A DNA stretch of 64,000 bases from Paenibacillus artemisiicola (GTDB lineage: Bacteria; Bacillota; Bacilli; Paenibacillales; Paenibacillaceae): positions 124,001-188,000 of the forward strand of contig NZ_JAGGDJ010000002.1 of assembly GCF_017652985.1 (NCBI RefSeq), written 5' to 3'. The notes under the pieces are model-generated. The model worked only from the letters and a program-made list of their open reading frames with translations. It made no database searches and was not told the origin of the DNA. The translations under genes were made by a program, and so were the position numbers. Below are positions 17,566-26,654 of this stretch, in pieces. How positions within the stretch are numbered: the first letter of the stretch is position 1; each line of letters starts with the position of its first letter.

Positions 17566-19519
17566 CGTCCTGCGCAACAAGCGGATCTACATGGCGCATT
17601 TCCTCAGCAGCGCGTTCTCGGTCATGATCTTCTTCACGTACGCGCTGCTGCTGTTCCATCCCGACCTGAAGGGCGAGCTCGTCTCGTCTAGCGGTACGCT
17701 CAGCCGGCTCGGCACGATCGGCATGCAGGTGTCGGAGGTCATTATTTTCGTCTTCTCGTTCTTCTTCCTGCTCTATTCGGTCGGCGCGTTCCTCAAGCTG
17801 CGCAAGAAGGAATTCGGCATTCTCATCCTGCTCGGCATGTCGCGGCGCCAGCTGAACCGGATGCTCTTCGTCGAGAACGCCTGGATCGGCTTCGCCGCCC
17901 TCGCGTTCGGCATCGGCGTCGGCCTGATCTTCTCCAAGCTGATCCTGCTCGCGAGCGCGCGGCTGCTGGCGATCGAGGACGGCCTGCGCTTCTACGTGCC
18001 GCTGAATGCGGTCCTGCTGACGGTCGTCGCGTTCGGCGTGCTGTTCCTCATGATCGCGTCGCTGACGTCCGTCATGGCCGGCAAGGAGCGGGTGGCGGAG
18101 CTGATCCTGGCCGAGGATAAGCCGAAGCCCGAACCGGCGGCATCGCCGTGGCTGTCGGCGCTCGCCGTGCTGCTGCTGGCCGGCGGGTACGGCATCGTGC
18201 TCGATTTTGCGATCAACCGCCACTTCTCGTTCCAGCAGCTGCTCGCCGGCGTCGTCCTGTCGATCGCCGGCACGTACTTCCTGTTCACCCAGACGAGCGT
18301 GTACGCGCTGCGGGCGCTGCGGGGGAAGAAGCTGTTCTTCCGCCGGACGAACATGCTGACGCTGTCGGAATTGACGTACCGGATGCGCGACAACGCGGCG
18401 ACGTTCTTCATCGTGGCGGTCGTCTCGGCGGTGGCGTTCACCGGCATCGGCACGACGCTGGCGCTCGGCGATCCGGGGCTCGCGGCGATGTACAATCCGT
18501 ACGCCTACAGCTATTCGTCCTATTCGGCGGATTATTCGAAGGAGCCTGCCGCCGTCGCGGAGATCGGACGGGCGCTCCAATCGGCGGGCCTTCCGTACAC
18601 GGTGCATCCGATGTCGCCGCTGCAGACCGAGACGTCGTACACGCTGGTGAAATTGAGCGAATACAACCGGCTTGCCGCGGATCTCGGGTATCCGGCCGAA
18701 GCGCTGGGCGGCGAAGGCGAGGCCTTCCTGACGCCGTCGTACTTATGGCAAAAGGAAGATTGGGAAAAGTCCGGCTATCCGGAAGGCGTGGGAACGGAAA
18801 ACGGCTCCGGCGCGAATCCGGCTCCCGTCGAGCTGGTTGTCGGCGGCAAGAAGGCGGACGCGCAGATCGTCAAGTACGTGCCGCGCATCGTCCTGCCGGA
18901 CGTCGGCTACGCCGGCACGCTGGTCGTGACCGACGGCCTGTACGACCGCTTGCTGAAGGGCGTGACCGATAAGACGTCGCTCTCCCGGACCTATCTCTTC
19001 GACGTGCCGGACTGGCAGAAGACCGTCGGCCTGTCGAAGGAGCTCGTCGACCGGGTCAACAACGGCGGGAGCGACGACGACTACTTGCGTTCGCTCGCGC
19101 TGGAATGGGTCTCGTCCAAGCAGGAGAACGGCATGCTGTTCATCGTCAGCGGCCTCGTCGGCATCGTGTTCTTCACGTTCGCGGCGAGCACGATCTACTT
19201 CCGGCTGTACGCGGACATGGACCGCGACGAGAGGCAGTACGGCATGATCGCCAAGGTCGGCCTGAGCGGCAAGGAGCTGAGCCGGATCATGACGCGGCAG
19301 CTGTTCATCATGTTTTTCGTGCCGCTGCTGATGGCGCTCGTGCACAGCTCGGTCGCGTTCTTCGCGCTGCAGCTGCTCGTCGATTACTCCGTCGTGGCGC
19401 ATTCGCTCGCGATCTTCGCGTCGTTCGTCGCCATCCAGCTCGTCTATTTCCTGATCGCCCGCTGGCGCGCGGTCGAGCATCTGCGGCGCAGGCTGGCGGA
19501 GCCCGGCTTGACGCGCTGA
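17537..19519 (+). CDS. BceB-like FtsX-family permease
   Basis: 660 aa, close to the usual BceB length. Helices lie near residues 20, 58, 110, 150, 205, 230 and 287. A roughly 200-residue extracellular domain follows (about 310-530), and then the last three helices. The large extracellular domain between helices 7 and 8 is the diagnostic feature and probably contacts the antibiotic complex and the BceS-like kinase. The start [22 protein letters not shown] is typical. It is the last gene of the regulon, followed by a terminator. Confidence 0.94.
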   Translation: MNFRRFAILNVLRNKRIYMAHFLSSAFSVMIFFTYALLLFHPDLKGELVSSSGTLSRLGTIGMQVSEVIIFVFSFFFLLYSVGAFLKLRKKEFGILILLGMSRRQLNRMLFVENAWIGFAALAFGIGVGLIFSKLILLASARLLAIEDGLRFYVPLNAVLLTVVAFGVLFLMIASLTSVMAGKERVAELILAEDKPKPEPAASPWLSALAVLLLAGGYGIVLDFAINRHFSFQQLLAGVVLSIAGTYFLFTQTSVYALRALRGKKLFFRRTNMLTLSELTYRMRDNAATFFIVAVVSAVAFTGIGTTLALGDPGLAAMYNPYAYSYSSYSADYSKEPAAVAEIGRALQSAGLPYTVHPMSPLQTETSYTLVKLSEYNRLAADLGYPAEALGGEGEAFLTPSYLWQKEDWEKSGYPEGVGTENGSGANPAPVELVVGGKKADAQIVKYVPRIVLPDVGYAGTLVVTDGLYDRLLKGVTDKTSLSRTYLFDVPDWQKTVGLSKELVDRVNNGGSDDDYLRSLALEWVSSKQENGMLFIVSGLVGIVFFTFAASTIYFRLYADMDRDERQYGMIAKVGLSGKELSRIMTRQLFIMFFVPLLMALVHSSVAFFALQLLVDYSVVAHSLAIFASFVAIQLVYFLIARWRAVEHLRRRLAEPGLTR

Positions 19520-19556
19520 GCGTCGGCATCGCCAGCGGCACGCGCGGCTTGCAACG

Positions 19557-19587
19557 GTACCCCCGGTTTTGTCGCCGGGGGTTTTTG
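19557..19587 (+). terminator. Intrinsic terminator of the Van/Bce regulon
   Basis: ACCCCCGG pairs with CCGGGGGT around an eight-base loop, followed by a T tract. Confidence 0.88.
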
Positions 19588-19791
19588 CCGTTCGGCCGCG
19601 GTCCGGGTAGACGGCCGGCCCGAAGGGCGCTTCGGCCGCGCCGTTCTTTTTCGGTCCGTTTGCTCCCGCCGGCCCGCGCGTGTGGTATGCTGAGAGGGTC
19701 GTTTTACATCATCGGCTTACAAAAAATGTGAAACATGTCGACGCGCGGTGCGTACATTTGGTTAACTTACGTCACTTGGAGGTTAGGGAAC

Positions 19792-20889
19792 ATGGGATTG
19801 ATGGATTGGCTGCGCGAGGGAATCACGGGGCAAAAAATATGCCCGATCGAGCATTTGGAAGCTTACAAACGATTGGGCGAGCAGGTGTACGCGCTGCACG
19901 CCGAGCTGGCCGGCAGCGGCTCGCCGCGGTCGCAGGCGTTCGTGCAGGCGGCGCGGAGCCTGCAGACGATGGCGGACGCGCTGATCGGGGACGCCCTGGA
20001 CGGCGACGAGCCGAAGCCGGTGCCGATCGTCACGCACGATCAGGCGGACGTCTGGTACGGCGCGCTCCCGGACATCATGGTCGCGGCGCGGCAGGAAGCG
20101 GCCTTCGCGAATTCGGCGCGGACTCCGCTGCCGGTGACGCTCGGCGAGCAGATCGAAGGGCCGAAGCCTTGCCCGGAAGCGCATTTGGCCGGGCTGCGGC
20201 GCGCCGCCGGCGACATGGAGGAGCTGCTGCGGCTCGACGTCGATCTTGCCCGCAACGAAGGCGAGCGTTTTAAGGAAGCGATTCTGCTATATGAAGAAGC
20301 GCGCACGCGCCGTCAAGCCGGGGATTCCATCGTCGGCACGATTTCGAACGGCCGCCGCGTCTCGCCCGAGTCGCATGAGGAAGCGGAGGAGCAATATTGG
20401 ATCGCGCTGTCCAATTTCATCCTGATCGCGCAAGGGCTGAAGGAGCCCGAGCTGCTGAAACGGATCCCCGCCCGCCCGATCCGTTCCGGGTCGGCGTTCA
20501 AGGCGTGCAAGCTCGACTCGGACGATATTTGGAAAGTGACCTCGGAGCTCGCGATCCGCGATATCAACCGTTCCGGCGAACGCGCGCAGGCGATCGAGGA
20601 TCTGACCGAGCATTGGGAGCTGTTCGTCGAGACACCGGTCGAGCGGGAGTACGAGTCGACGGTCGAGGAGCTGCTCGCGCAGGGCATGATCAAGGAAGAC
20701 TCGTACTGGTACTGCTGCCCGTTCCCGTCGGTGTACCGGGTGAGCGCGCCGTACGTCCGCGTGCTCGGCCATCAGATCCCGCGCGGCCATGTATTCGTCT
20801 TCGAGTACGGGGACGACGGCGAGCCGGGCCGGTTCATCACGCAGGCGTCGTTTCAGCCGGCGGATGAGCGCAAATACTGCGAAGACTAA
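19792..20889 (+). CDS. Unknown cytoplasmic protein
   Basis: 365 aa; ATG at 19792, preceded by GGAGG. No signal peptide or membrane helix. It begins MGLMDWLREGITGQKICPIEHLEAYKRLG and a similar block recurs near residue 125 (EGPKPCPEAHLAGLRRAAGDMEELL). The first 220 residues may therefore be an internal duplication with a KxCPxxHL motif. The C-terminal third contains a YWYCCPFPSVYRV stretch with two cysteines. I do not recognise the family. The next gene begins 18 bases later with a similar N-terminus (MGLIKRIKGWL), so the pair is likely co-transcribed and may act together. Confidence 0.72.
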   Translation: MGLMDWLREGITGQKICPIEHLEAYKRLGEQVYALHAELAGSGSPRSQAFVQAARSLQTMADALIGDALDGDEPKPVPIVTHDQADVWYGALPDIMVAARQEAAFANSARTPLPVTLGEQIEGPKPCPEAHLAGLRRAAGDMEELLRLDVDLARNEGERFKEAILLYEEARTRRQAGDSIVGTISNGRRVSPESHEEAEEQYWIALSNFILIAQGLKEPELLKRIPARPIRSGSAFKACKLDSDDIWKVTSELAIRDINRSGERAQAIEDLTEHWELFVETPVEREYESTVEELLAQGMIKEDSYWYCCPFPSVYRVSAPYVRVLGHQIPRGHVFVFEYGDDGEPGRFITQASFQPADERKYCED

Positions 20890-20907
20890 TTCGGCGGAGG
20901 CGGCGGA

Positions 20908-21513
20908 ATGGGATTGATCAAACGGATCAAAGGCTGGCTTGCGTCCGAAAGCGGCGCCGGCGGCCGCGGCGAGCCGTCTTTCGAAGCCTATACGGAAGCC
21001 GCGGGCGAGAAGCTGCGCGAGTTCGCCGTCGCGGTCGGGAAGCTGGAATCCGGGCTGCTATCCGCGAAGGAGCGGCTGCGGGGGCTGGAGCGGCAGGCCG
21101 ACGGCTTCCGCGCGGCGGCCAAGCAGGCGGCGGCGCGGGGCGACGAACGCGCCGCCCGGGCGGGACTGGAGCGCGAATACGAGTGCCGGCGGCAGGCGGC
21201 CTCGCAGGAGGAGGCCGTGCGCGGCATGGCGGACGACGTCGCGCGGACGAAGGCGCGCTACGCCGCGTTCAAGCAAGCGGTGGACGACGCCGGCGCGAAG
21301 CACGACAAGCTGCGGCTGCGCGCGCTCGCCGCGTCGTCGGAACGGGAAGCCGGCCGAGCCGCGTCGGCGGAAGGGCAGGAGGAGCGGCTGCGCAGGCTGA
21401 GCGACGAAGCGCTCGCCGCCGAAGCGCTGGCGGAGCTCCGGCAGGGCGAGCGCGGCGACGCGATCGACGAGGAGATCGCCAAGCTGCTGCGGGAACGGAA
21501 GCCGGGGCCGTAA
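20908..21513 (+). CDS. Coiled-coil protein, PspA-like in appearance
   Basis: 201 aa, almost entirely charged alpha-helix from residue 25 to 190, rich in Ala, Arg and Glu. The start MGLIKRIKGWLASE resembles the amphipathic N-terminus of PspA/IM30 proteins, which bind stressed membranes and polymerise. The helical part (LEREYECRRQAASQEEAVRGM) has the same flavour, but no diagnostic motif proves membership. GGAGGCGG precedes the ATG. It is translated directly after the 365-aa unknown protein and is bounded downstream by a bidirectional terminator. Confidence 0.7.
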   Translation: MGLIKRIKGWLASESGAGGRGEPSFEAYTEAAGEKLREFAVAVGKLESGLLSAKERLRGLERQADGFRAAAKQAAARGDERAARAGLEREYECRRQAASQEEAVRGMADDVARTKARYAAFKQAVDDAGAKHDKLRLRALAASSEREAGRAASAEGQEERLRRLSDEALAAEALAELRQGERGDAIDEEIAKLLRERKPGP

Positions 21514-21532
21514 CGGCCCCGAAGCGCGCGAA

Positions 21533-21578
21533 TCGAAAAAGCAGTCCGTCCGGGACGAACCGGACGGACTGCTTTTTC
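21533..21578. terminator. Bidirectional terminator between convergent genes
   Basis: AAAAGCAGTCCGTCCGG pairs with CCGGACGGACTGCTTTT. It has A and T tracts on both sides, so it can stop transcription from both directions. Confidence 0.93.
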
Positions 21579-21615
21579 GTTTTGCGTCAACGGGCTTTGG
21601 GTTGGAAGCAACCGC

Positions 21616-24600
21616 TCAGTACACGTCCCGCGCGTATCGCTTCGCGCGCGCCATCTCCTGGATATACGCGCCGGCCTCGGCTTCGTTCATGCCGCCGTGC
21701 CGCTGAATGATCTGCTTCAGGGCGGCCTCGACCTCCTTCGCCATCATGCCCGCGTCGCCGCAGACGTAGAAGTGCGCGCCCGCCTTCAGCCAGGCCCAGA
21801 GCTCCGCGCCGTGCTCCAGCATGCGGTGCTGCACGTACACCTTCTCCTTCTGATCGCGGGAGAAGGCGGTGGTCAGCCGGTGAAGCGCGCCCGCGTCCCG
21901 CATAGCCTCGAGCTCTTCCCGGAAGTAGAAGTCGCAGGCTTCGCGCTGCTCGCCGAAGAACAGCCAGTTGCGGCCTCCGGCGGACGACGCCCGGCGCTCG
22001 TGCAGAAATCCGCGGAACGGGCCGACGCCGGTTCCGGCGCCGACCATGATCATCGGCGCGGCCGGATCGGCGGGCGGGCGGAAGTGCGGCGCCTTCTGCA
22101 CGAAGATCGGCACTTCGGCCGCCTCGTCCGCGCGTTCCGCGAGGTAGACGGAGCAGACGCCCTTGCGGAGCTTGCCGTTCTGCTCATAACGGACGGTCGA
22201 GACCGCGATATGCACTTCGCCGGGATGGGCGGCGGCGCTCGAGGCGATGGAGTACAGGCGCGGCTGCAGCGGCCTTAGCGCCGCAAGCAGCTCTTCCGCG
22301 CCGGCCTTGGTCGGGAACTCCCGCAGCAGATCGGCGGGCTGGCGGCCCCAAAGCCATTTTTTCAGCTCCTGCTTGGCATCGTCCCGAAGCAGCGCGGCAA
22401 GCCGGCCGCTGCCGGAGCGGTCGCGAACGAGTTCCAACAGCGCGGGCGTGATCCGCGTAATGTCGGCTTGCTTAAGCAGCGCGGCCCCGAGCGTCGTGCG
22501 TTCGCCCTTGACTTGGACTTCGGCGTCCGGCGGAAGCCGGAGCGCGTCCAGGATATCCGCGACCGTCTCCGGGTCGTTGGTCGGCCAGACGCCGAGAGCG
22601 TCGCCGGCTTCGTAACGGAGGCCCGTGCCTTTCAGATCGAACACGTAATGGCGGGTATCCTTCTCCGAGCCCGGGCCGTTCAACGGCCGCGCGGCCAGCA
22701 GCTTCGCCGGCAGCGGATGGTTGCGATCGTAATGCCGGTCGGCGGGCTCGGCTGCCGGGTCGTTCGCGCGAAGCGCCTTCACTTCCGACTCCAGCGTCCG
22801 GTGCCATGCGTCCAGCGCGTCCTCGCCGCCGGCGTCGCAGTCCGCGCGGTCCAGCAGCCGCTTCGCGCCCAGCTGCCCCAGCCGCTCGTCGAGACTGCGC
22901 CCGAAGCCGCAATATTGATCGTAGCTGGAGTCGCCGAAGGCGAGCACCGCATAGCGCAGCGCTTCGAGCCGGGAGACGGCGTCTTCGGAAAGCGCCTGCC
23001 AGAACCGCGCGCCGTTATCCGGCGGATCGCCGGCGCCGAACGTGCTCGCGACGAGCACGACCAGCCGTTCGGACGGCAGTTCGGCCATATCGTAAGCGTC
23101 CATGCTCACCAGGCGCACGTCGTTGCCCGCCAGCTGCAGCCGCCGGGCGCATTCGATCGCGGCCGCTTCGGCCGTGCCGGTTTGCGACGCCCACAGAATC
23201 GTGACGCCGGTACGCGTCCCCGCGGCCGGCCGGGCGCCGTCCGGCGCGCCGCTTTGGCGCCGCGCGTCCGGGACGGCCGCGGGAGCGGCCGCCGCTTCGG
23301 CAAGCGCCGCGCCGGACCCCGGCGCTGCGGCATGCCAAGCGGCCGATCCGTTCGCCGGGCCCGCTCCGCTCGATCCGTATTCGGCCGCAGGCAGATAAGC
23401 GCGGGAGAACATGCCGGCCAGGATGCCGTCCAGCCAGAGCCGCTTGGACGGCTCGAGCGGCGCGGTCGGAGGGAGGACGGGGACGCCGGCGGCGGCCGCC
23501 GCTTCGTCGGTCCGGAGGCTGGCGATGAAACCGGCCACGTACATTTTCTCATGCTGGTCGAGCGTCATGGGGGAACCCGCTTCGATGCCCAGCATGTTTG
23601 CCAGCGTATCCACTTTGGCCATAAAGATCTCCTCCTTGAATAAAGCGGCGCTCGCTTCGGCCGCGGGCTGCCGATCGGCGGGTTCGATCGCGGGAGAACC
23701 GACGGGTTCGCCCCCGATTCGCTCCGCGTTCGCGTGCGTCCGCGTCGTCCGCGTCAACGAGACCGCGCAATATTTCAGCTCGGGCTGGAGCGATACGGGA
23801 TCCGCCGCGTCGCTCGTCACCGCGTTCACGGCGAGGTCCGGGCCGAACAGGTCGTTCCAATGAAAGGGCGCGAAGCACCCGCCCGGCAACACGCGGTCCG
23901 TCACGACCGCCGGCAGGACGGCTTTGCCGCGCCGGGACGCGATCTCGACGAGATCGCGTTCGCGGATGCCGAGCTCGGCCGCGTCCTCGGGATGAATCTC
24001 GACGAACGGCCCGGGGTTCAGCTTGTTGAGCGCGGCGATCTTGCCGGTCTTCGTGAGCGTGTGCCATTGATGCTGCACGCGGCCCGTGTTCAGCACGAAC
24101 CGCCGCTCGGCGTCCGGCATCTCCGCGGGCGGGAGGAAGGGGCGGGCGAAGAACGCGGCTTTGCCGGACGGCGTCGGGAAGACGATCCGCGGCACGCTGC
24201 CGTCCTCGCGTACGGCGAGCCGAGGGCCGGCGCCGTCGTTCAAGTAGCGGACCGGATTGCGGCTCGGGCCGTCGTCCGCCGCCGCCGGCCATTGCACGGG
24301 CGTCTCGCGCAGCCGATCGTAGCCGGCTCCGCGCAGGTCGTAGCCGGTCTTCGGGTTCCGCGCCCGCTGAAGCTCGCGGTAGACGTCCTCGGACGACGCG
24401 TACGTGAACGCGTCGGCGAAGCCCATTTCGCAGGCGACCTCCGCGACGATCATCCAGTCCGGCATCGCCTCGCCCGGCGGATCGACCGCCTTGCGCATCA
24501 GCGTCAGGTTGCGCTCCGAGTTGATCATGACGCCCTCGGCCTCGGCCCACAGGGCGCCCGGGAGCAGATAGTCCGCGTAGGCGTTCGTCTCCGTCTCCAG

Positions 24601-25893
24601 GAATACGTCCTGCGCGACGACGAGCTCGGCGGCTTCCAGGCCGGCGATGACGGTGCCGCGGTTCGGGACGGAGGCGACGGGGTTCGTGCAGATGATCCAG
24701 CAGGCCTTGATGCCGCCGGCCGCCATGCGCTCGAACATCGCGACGGTGCCCGGCCCCGCTTCGGCCCGCAGCGTTCCTCGCGGAAGACGCCATAGGTCTT
24801 CGGCGAACCGCCGGTCCTCCTCGACGAGCGCCGATCGCTGCCCGGGGAGCCCCGGGCCCATGTAGCCCATCTCGCGGCCGCCCATCGCGTTCGGCTGGCC
24901 CGTCAAGGAGAAAGGCCCGCTGCCGGGACGGCAGATCGCGCCGGTCGCCAGGTGGAGATTGCAGACCGCGTTCGTCTGCCACGTGCCGTGCGTGCTCTGG
25001 TTCAGCCCCATCGTCCAGCAGCTGATCCATTCCGGCGCTTCGGCGATCCACGCGGCCGCTCGGCGGATGTCCGCTTCGGGAATGCCGGTGGCTTGCGCCA
25101 CGCTCGCCGGATCGTACGCGTCCAGGAAGGCCGGCATGTCTTCCCATCCGGTCGTATAGGCCGCGACGAACGCCTCGTCGACGGCGCCTTGCTTGTGCAG
25201 CAGGTGCAGCAGGCCGTTCAGCAGGGCGAGGTCGGTGCCGGGCCGGATTTGCAGGAACAGCGACGCTTTATCCGCGGTCGCGGTGCGGCGGGGATCGACG
25301 ACGATCAGCTTCGCCCCGGCTTTGACCCGGTCCATCATGCGGAGGAACAGAATCGGATGGCAGTCGGCCATGTTGGCGCCGATGACGAAGAAGAGATCCG
25401 TCCGGTCGAAATCCTCGTACGAGCCCGGCGGTCCGTCGGCGCCGAGCGACAGCTTGTAGCCGCTGCCGGCGCTGGCCATGCACAGCCGGGAATTTGACTC
25501 GATGTTAACTGTCCTAACATACCCCTTGGCGAGTTTGTTCACGAGATACTGTGCTTCGAGCGACATTTGGCCCGATACGTAGAAGCTGAGCGCGTCCGGG
25601 CCGTGTTCGTCGAGAATGGCGCGGAGCTTGCCGGCCGTCTCGCGGATCGCCTGCCGCATGCCGACGGGCGACGGGGCCAGCCCGCGCGCGTCTCGCTTGT
25701 GCGCGGACGCCAACCGGCCCGATTCGGCGACCGCGGCGGCGCTTGTGGCGCCTTTCGTGCACAGCCGGCCGAAATTCGCGGGATGCGTCTTGTCGCCGGA
25801 CACTTTGACGACGCGGCCGCCCTCGACGTCCATGACGATGCCGCAGCCGACGCCGCAGTAAGGACAAACGCTTTTTACCTGTTTCGTGGTCAC
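21616..25893 (-). CDS. Fused assimilatory nitrate reductase / CysJ-like flavoprotein
   Basis: 1425 aa cytoplasmic fusion, GTG start seven bases after AAGGTG. Residues 1-725 are a molybdopterin oxidoreductase of the NasC type. Its 4Fe-4S ligands are C10, C13, C17 and C45, and the Mo-bisMGD contacts include MGLNQSTHG and TNPVASVPNRG. After a 30-residue linker, residues 758-1425 are a diflavin reductase. The FMN flavodoxin domain has WASQTGTAEAAA, the FAD site has RLYSIASS and the NADPH site has GTGVGPFRGF. Electrons would flow NADPH-FAD-FMN-FeS-Mo to nitrate within one chain. An in-frame ATG at codon 758 has a perfect ribosome site. No nitrite reductase or nitrate transporter lies in the window. 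Confidence 0.92.
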   Translation of the reverse strand: MTTKQVKSVCPYCGVGCGIVMDVEGGRVVKVSGDKTHPANFGRLCTKGATSAAAVAESGRLASAHKRDARGLAPSPVGMRQAIRETAGKLRAILDEHGPDALSFYVSGQMSLEAQYLVNKLAKGYVRTVNIESNSRLCMASAGSGYKLSLGADGPPGSYEDFDRTDLFFVIGANMADCHPILFLRMMDRVKAGAKLIVVDPRRTATADKASLFLQIRPGTDLALLNGLLHLLHKQGAVDEAFVAAYTTGWEDMPAFLDAYDPASVAQATGIPEADIRRAAAWIAEAPEWISCWTMGLNQSTHGTWQTNAVCNLHLATGAICRPGSGPFSLTGQPNAMGGREMGYMGPGLPGQRSALVEEDRRFAEDLWRLPRGTLRAEAGPGTVAMFERMAAGGIKACWIICTNPVASVPNRGTVIAGLEAAELVVAQDVFLETETNAYADYLLPGALWAEAEGVMINSERNLTLMRKAVDPPGEAMPDWMIVAEVACEMGFADAFTYASSEDVYRELQRARNPKTGYDLRGAGYDRLRETPVQWPAAADDGPSRNPVRYLNDGAGPRLAVREDGSVPRIVFPTPSGKAAFFARPFLPPAEMPDAERRFVLNTGRVQHQWHTLTKTGKIAALNKLNPGPFVEIHPEDAAELGIRERDLVEIASRRGKAVLPAVVTDRVLPGGCFAPFHWNDLFGPDLAVNAVTSDAADPVSLQPELKYCAVSLTRTTRTHANAERIGGEPVGSPAIEPADRQPAAEASAALFKEEIFMAKVDTLANMLGIEAGSPMTLDQHEKMYVAGFIASLRTDEAAAAAGVPVLPPTAPLEPSKRLWLDGILAGMFSRAYLPAAEYGSSGAGPANGSAAWHAAAPGSGAALAEAAAAPAAVPDARRQSGAPDGARPAAGTRTGVTILWASQTGTAEAAAIECARRLQLAGNDVRLVSMDAYDMAELPSERLVVLVASTFGAGDPPDNGARFWQALSEDAVSRLEALRYAVLAFGDSSYDQYCGFGRSLDERLGQLGAKRLLDRADCDAGGEDALDAWHRTLESEVKALRANDPAAEPADRHYDRNHPLPAKLLAARPLNGPGSEKDTRHYVFDLKGTGLRYEAGDALGVWPTNDPETVADILDALRLPPDAEVQVKGERTTLGAALLKQADITRITPALLELVRDRSGSGRLAALLRDDAKQELKKWLWGRQPADLLREFPTKAGAEELLAALRPLQPRLYSIASSAAAHPGEVHIAVSTVRYEQNGKLRKGVCSVYLAERADEAAEVPIFVQKAPHFRPPADPAAPMIMVGAGTGVGPFRGFLHERRASSAGGRNWLFFGEQREACDFYFREELEAMRDAGALHRLTTAFSRDQKEKVYVQHRMLEHGAELWAWLKAGAHFYVCGDAGMMAKEVEAALKQIIQRHGGMNEAEAGAYIQEMARAKRYARDVY
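23622..23637 (-). promoter_or_regulatory. Strong internal ribosome site and in-frame start
   Basis: On the minus strand AAGGAGGAG (23637-23629) stands six bases before an ATG (codon 758 of the fused gene). Translation from here would give a free 668-aa diflavin reductase exactly at the domain boundary. It may be active or a relic of two once-separate genes. Confidence 0.7.
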
Positions 25894-25967
25894 GCTGCAT
25901 CACCTTGCCGGATCAGCTGCCCGTATGCAAGACATCGATATGTCGGATTACGAACAAACTGGATTTT

Positions 25968-26003
25968 TAATGTTAGTTTATATAACACATTAAATCTTGT
26001 CAA
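25968..26003 (-). promoter_or_regulatory. Sigma-A promoter of the nitrate reductase gene with GlnR/TnrA box
   Basis: On the minus strand TTGACA (26003-25998), a 17-bp spacer and TAAACT (25980-25975). The 17-bp box TGTTA-N7-TAACA (25971-25987) covers the -10. It fits the TGTNA-N7-TNACA consensus of GlnR/TnrA, so it would repress when occupied. Confidence 0.82.
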
Positions 26004-26021
26004 TCGTCATCGGATGGTTTA

Positions 26022-26038
26022 TGTTATTTAATATGACA
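26022..26038. promoter_or_regulatory. Second GlnR/TnrA box
   Basis: TGTTA-N7-TGACA, again matching TGTNA-N7-TNACA, centred about 60 bp upstream of the nitrate reductase transcription start. An upstream activating site paired with a repressing site on the -10 is known for GlnR at Paenibacillus nif promoters. It could also affect the divergent MarR gene. Confidence 0.75.
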
Positions 26039-26114
26039 TAACGCTATTTGCGGTGCGCGGGAAAGTCCTGACAAGGAGATGCGCGTCCGCGCGTATAGAT
26101 AGGAGGAAACGAGG

Positions 26115-26600
26115 ATGCGCACGCCTCGAGGAAGCCGCATCGCACGCAACCAACGACTTCAGGAAGGGGCCAAACCGATGGCGAAGGAACGACTGCCCAA
26201 ACCGATCTACGAACAGCTTGCTTATTTCCGCTACCAAATCCGCAAATTCATCCGCTTCAGCGAAGAGGCGGCCCGCGGCAAGGGCTTGACGCCGCAGTAC
26301 CATCAGCTGATGCTGTCGATCATGGGCTTCCCGGGCCGCGAGCACGCCACGCCCAAGGAGTTGGCGGAACGGCTGCAGATCACGCCGAATTCCTGCATCG
26401 AGCTCATTCAGCGCTGCGAGGAGCTCGACCTCGTCCAGCGGTTTCCGAATCCGAACGACCGGCGAAGCATTTTCATTCGGTTGACGGACGCCGCGAAGGA
26501 GATTCTCGAGGAGCTCTCGGAGATTCATATGGAAGAGTTGAAGCGGGCTGGGCTGCTGGAATTCAAGGATTATTCGCATCTGGACTCCAACGAAGCTTGA
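26115..26600 (+). CDS. MarR-family transcriptional regulator
   Basis: 161 aa from the ATG at 26115, eight bases after AGGAGG; a later ATG at 26178 is less well supported. The winged-helix domain covers about residues 55-140. It includes ATPKELAERLQITPNSCIELIQRCEELDLVQRFPNPNDRRSIFIRLT, shown here in part only as landmarks, and a DxR wing motif (NDRR). A dimerising helix follows. The ligand is unknown. It diverges from the nitrate reductase gene, with two GlnR-type boxes in between. It might sense nitrogen oxides or an unrelated compound; nothing in the sequence decides. Confidence 0.9.
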   Translation: MRTPRGSRIARNQRLQEGAKPMAKERLPKPIYEQLAYFRYQIRKFIRFSEEAARGKGLTPQYHQLMLSIMGFPGREHATPKELAERLQITPNSCIELIQRCEELDLVQRFPNPNDRRSIFIRLTDAAKEILEELSEIHMEELKRAGLLEFKDYSHLDSNEA

Positions 26601-26654
26601 ACGACGGCCGCGAGGCTCGGCCGCGCAAGCCAAGGGAGAAGGCTTCGAACGCGC

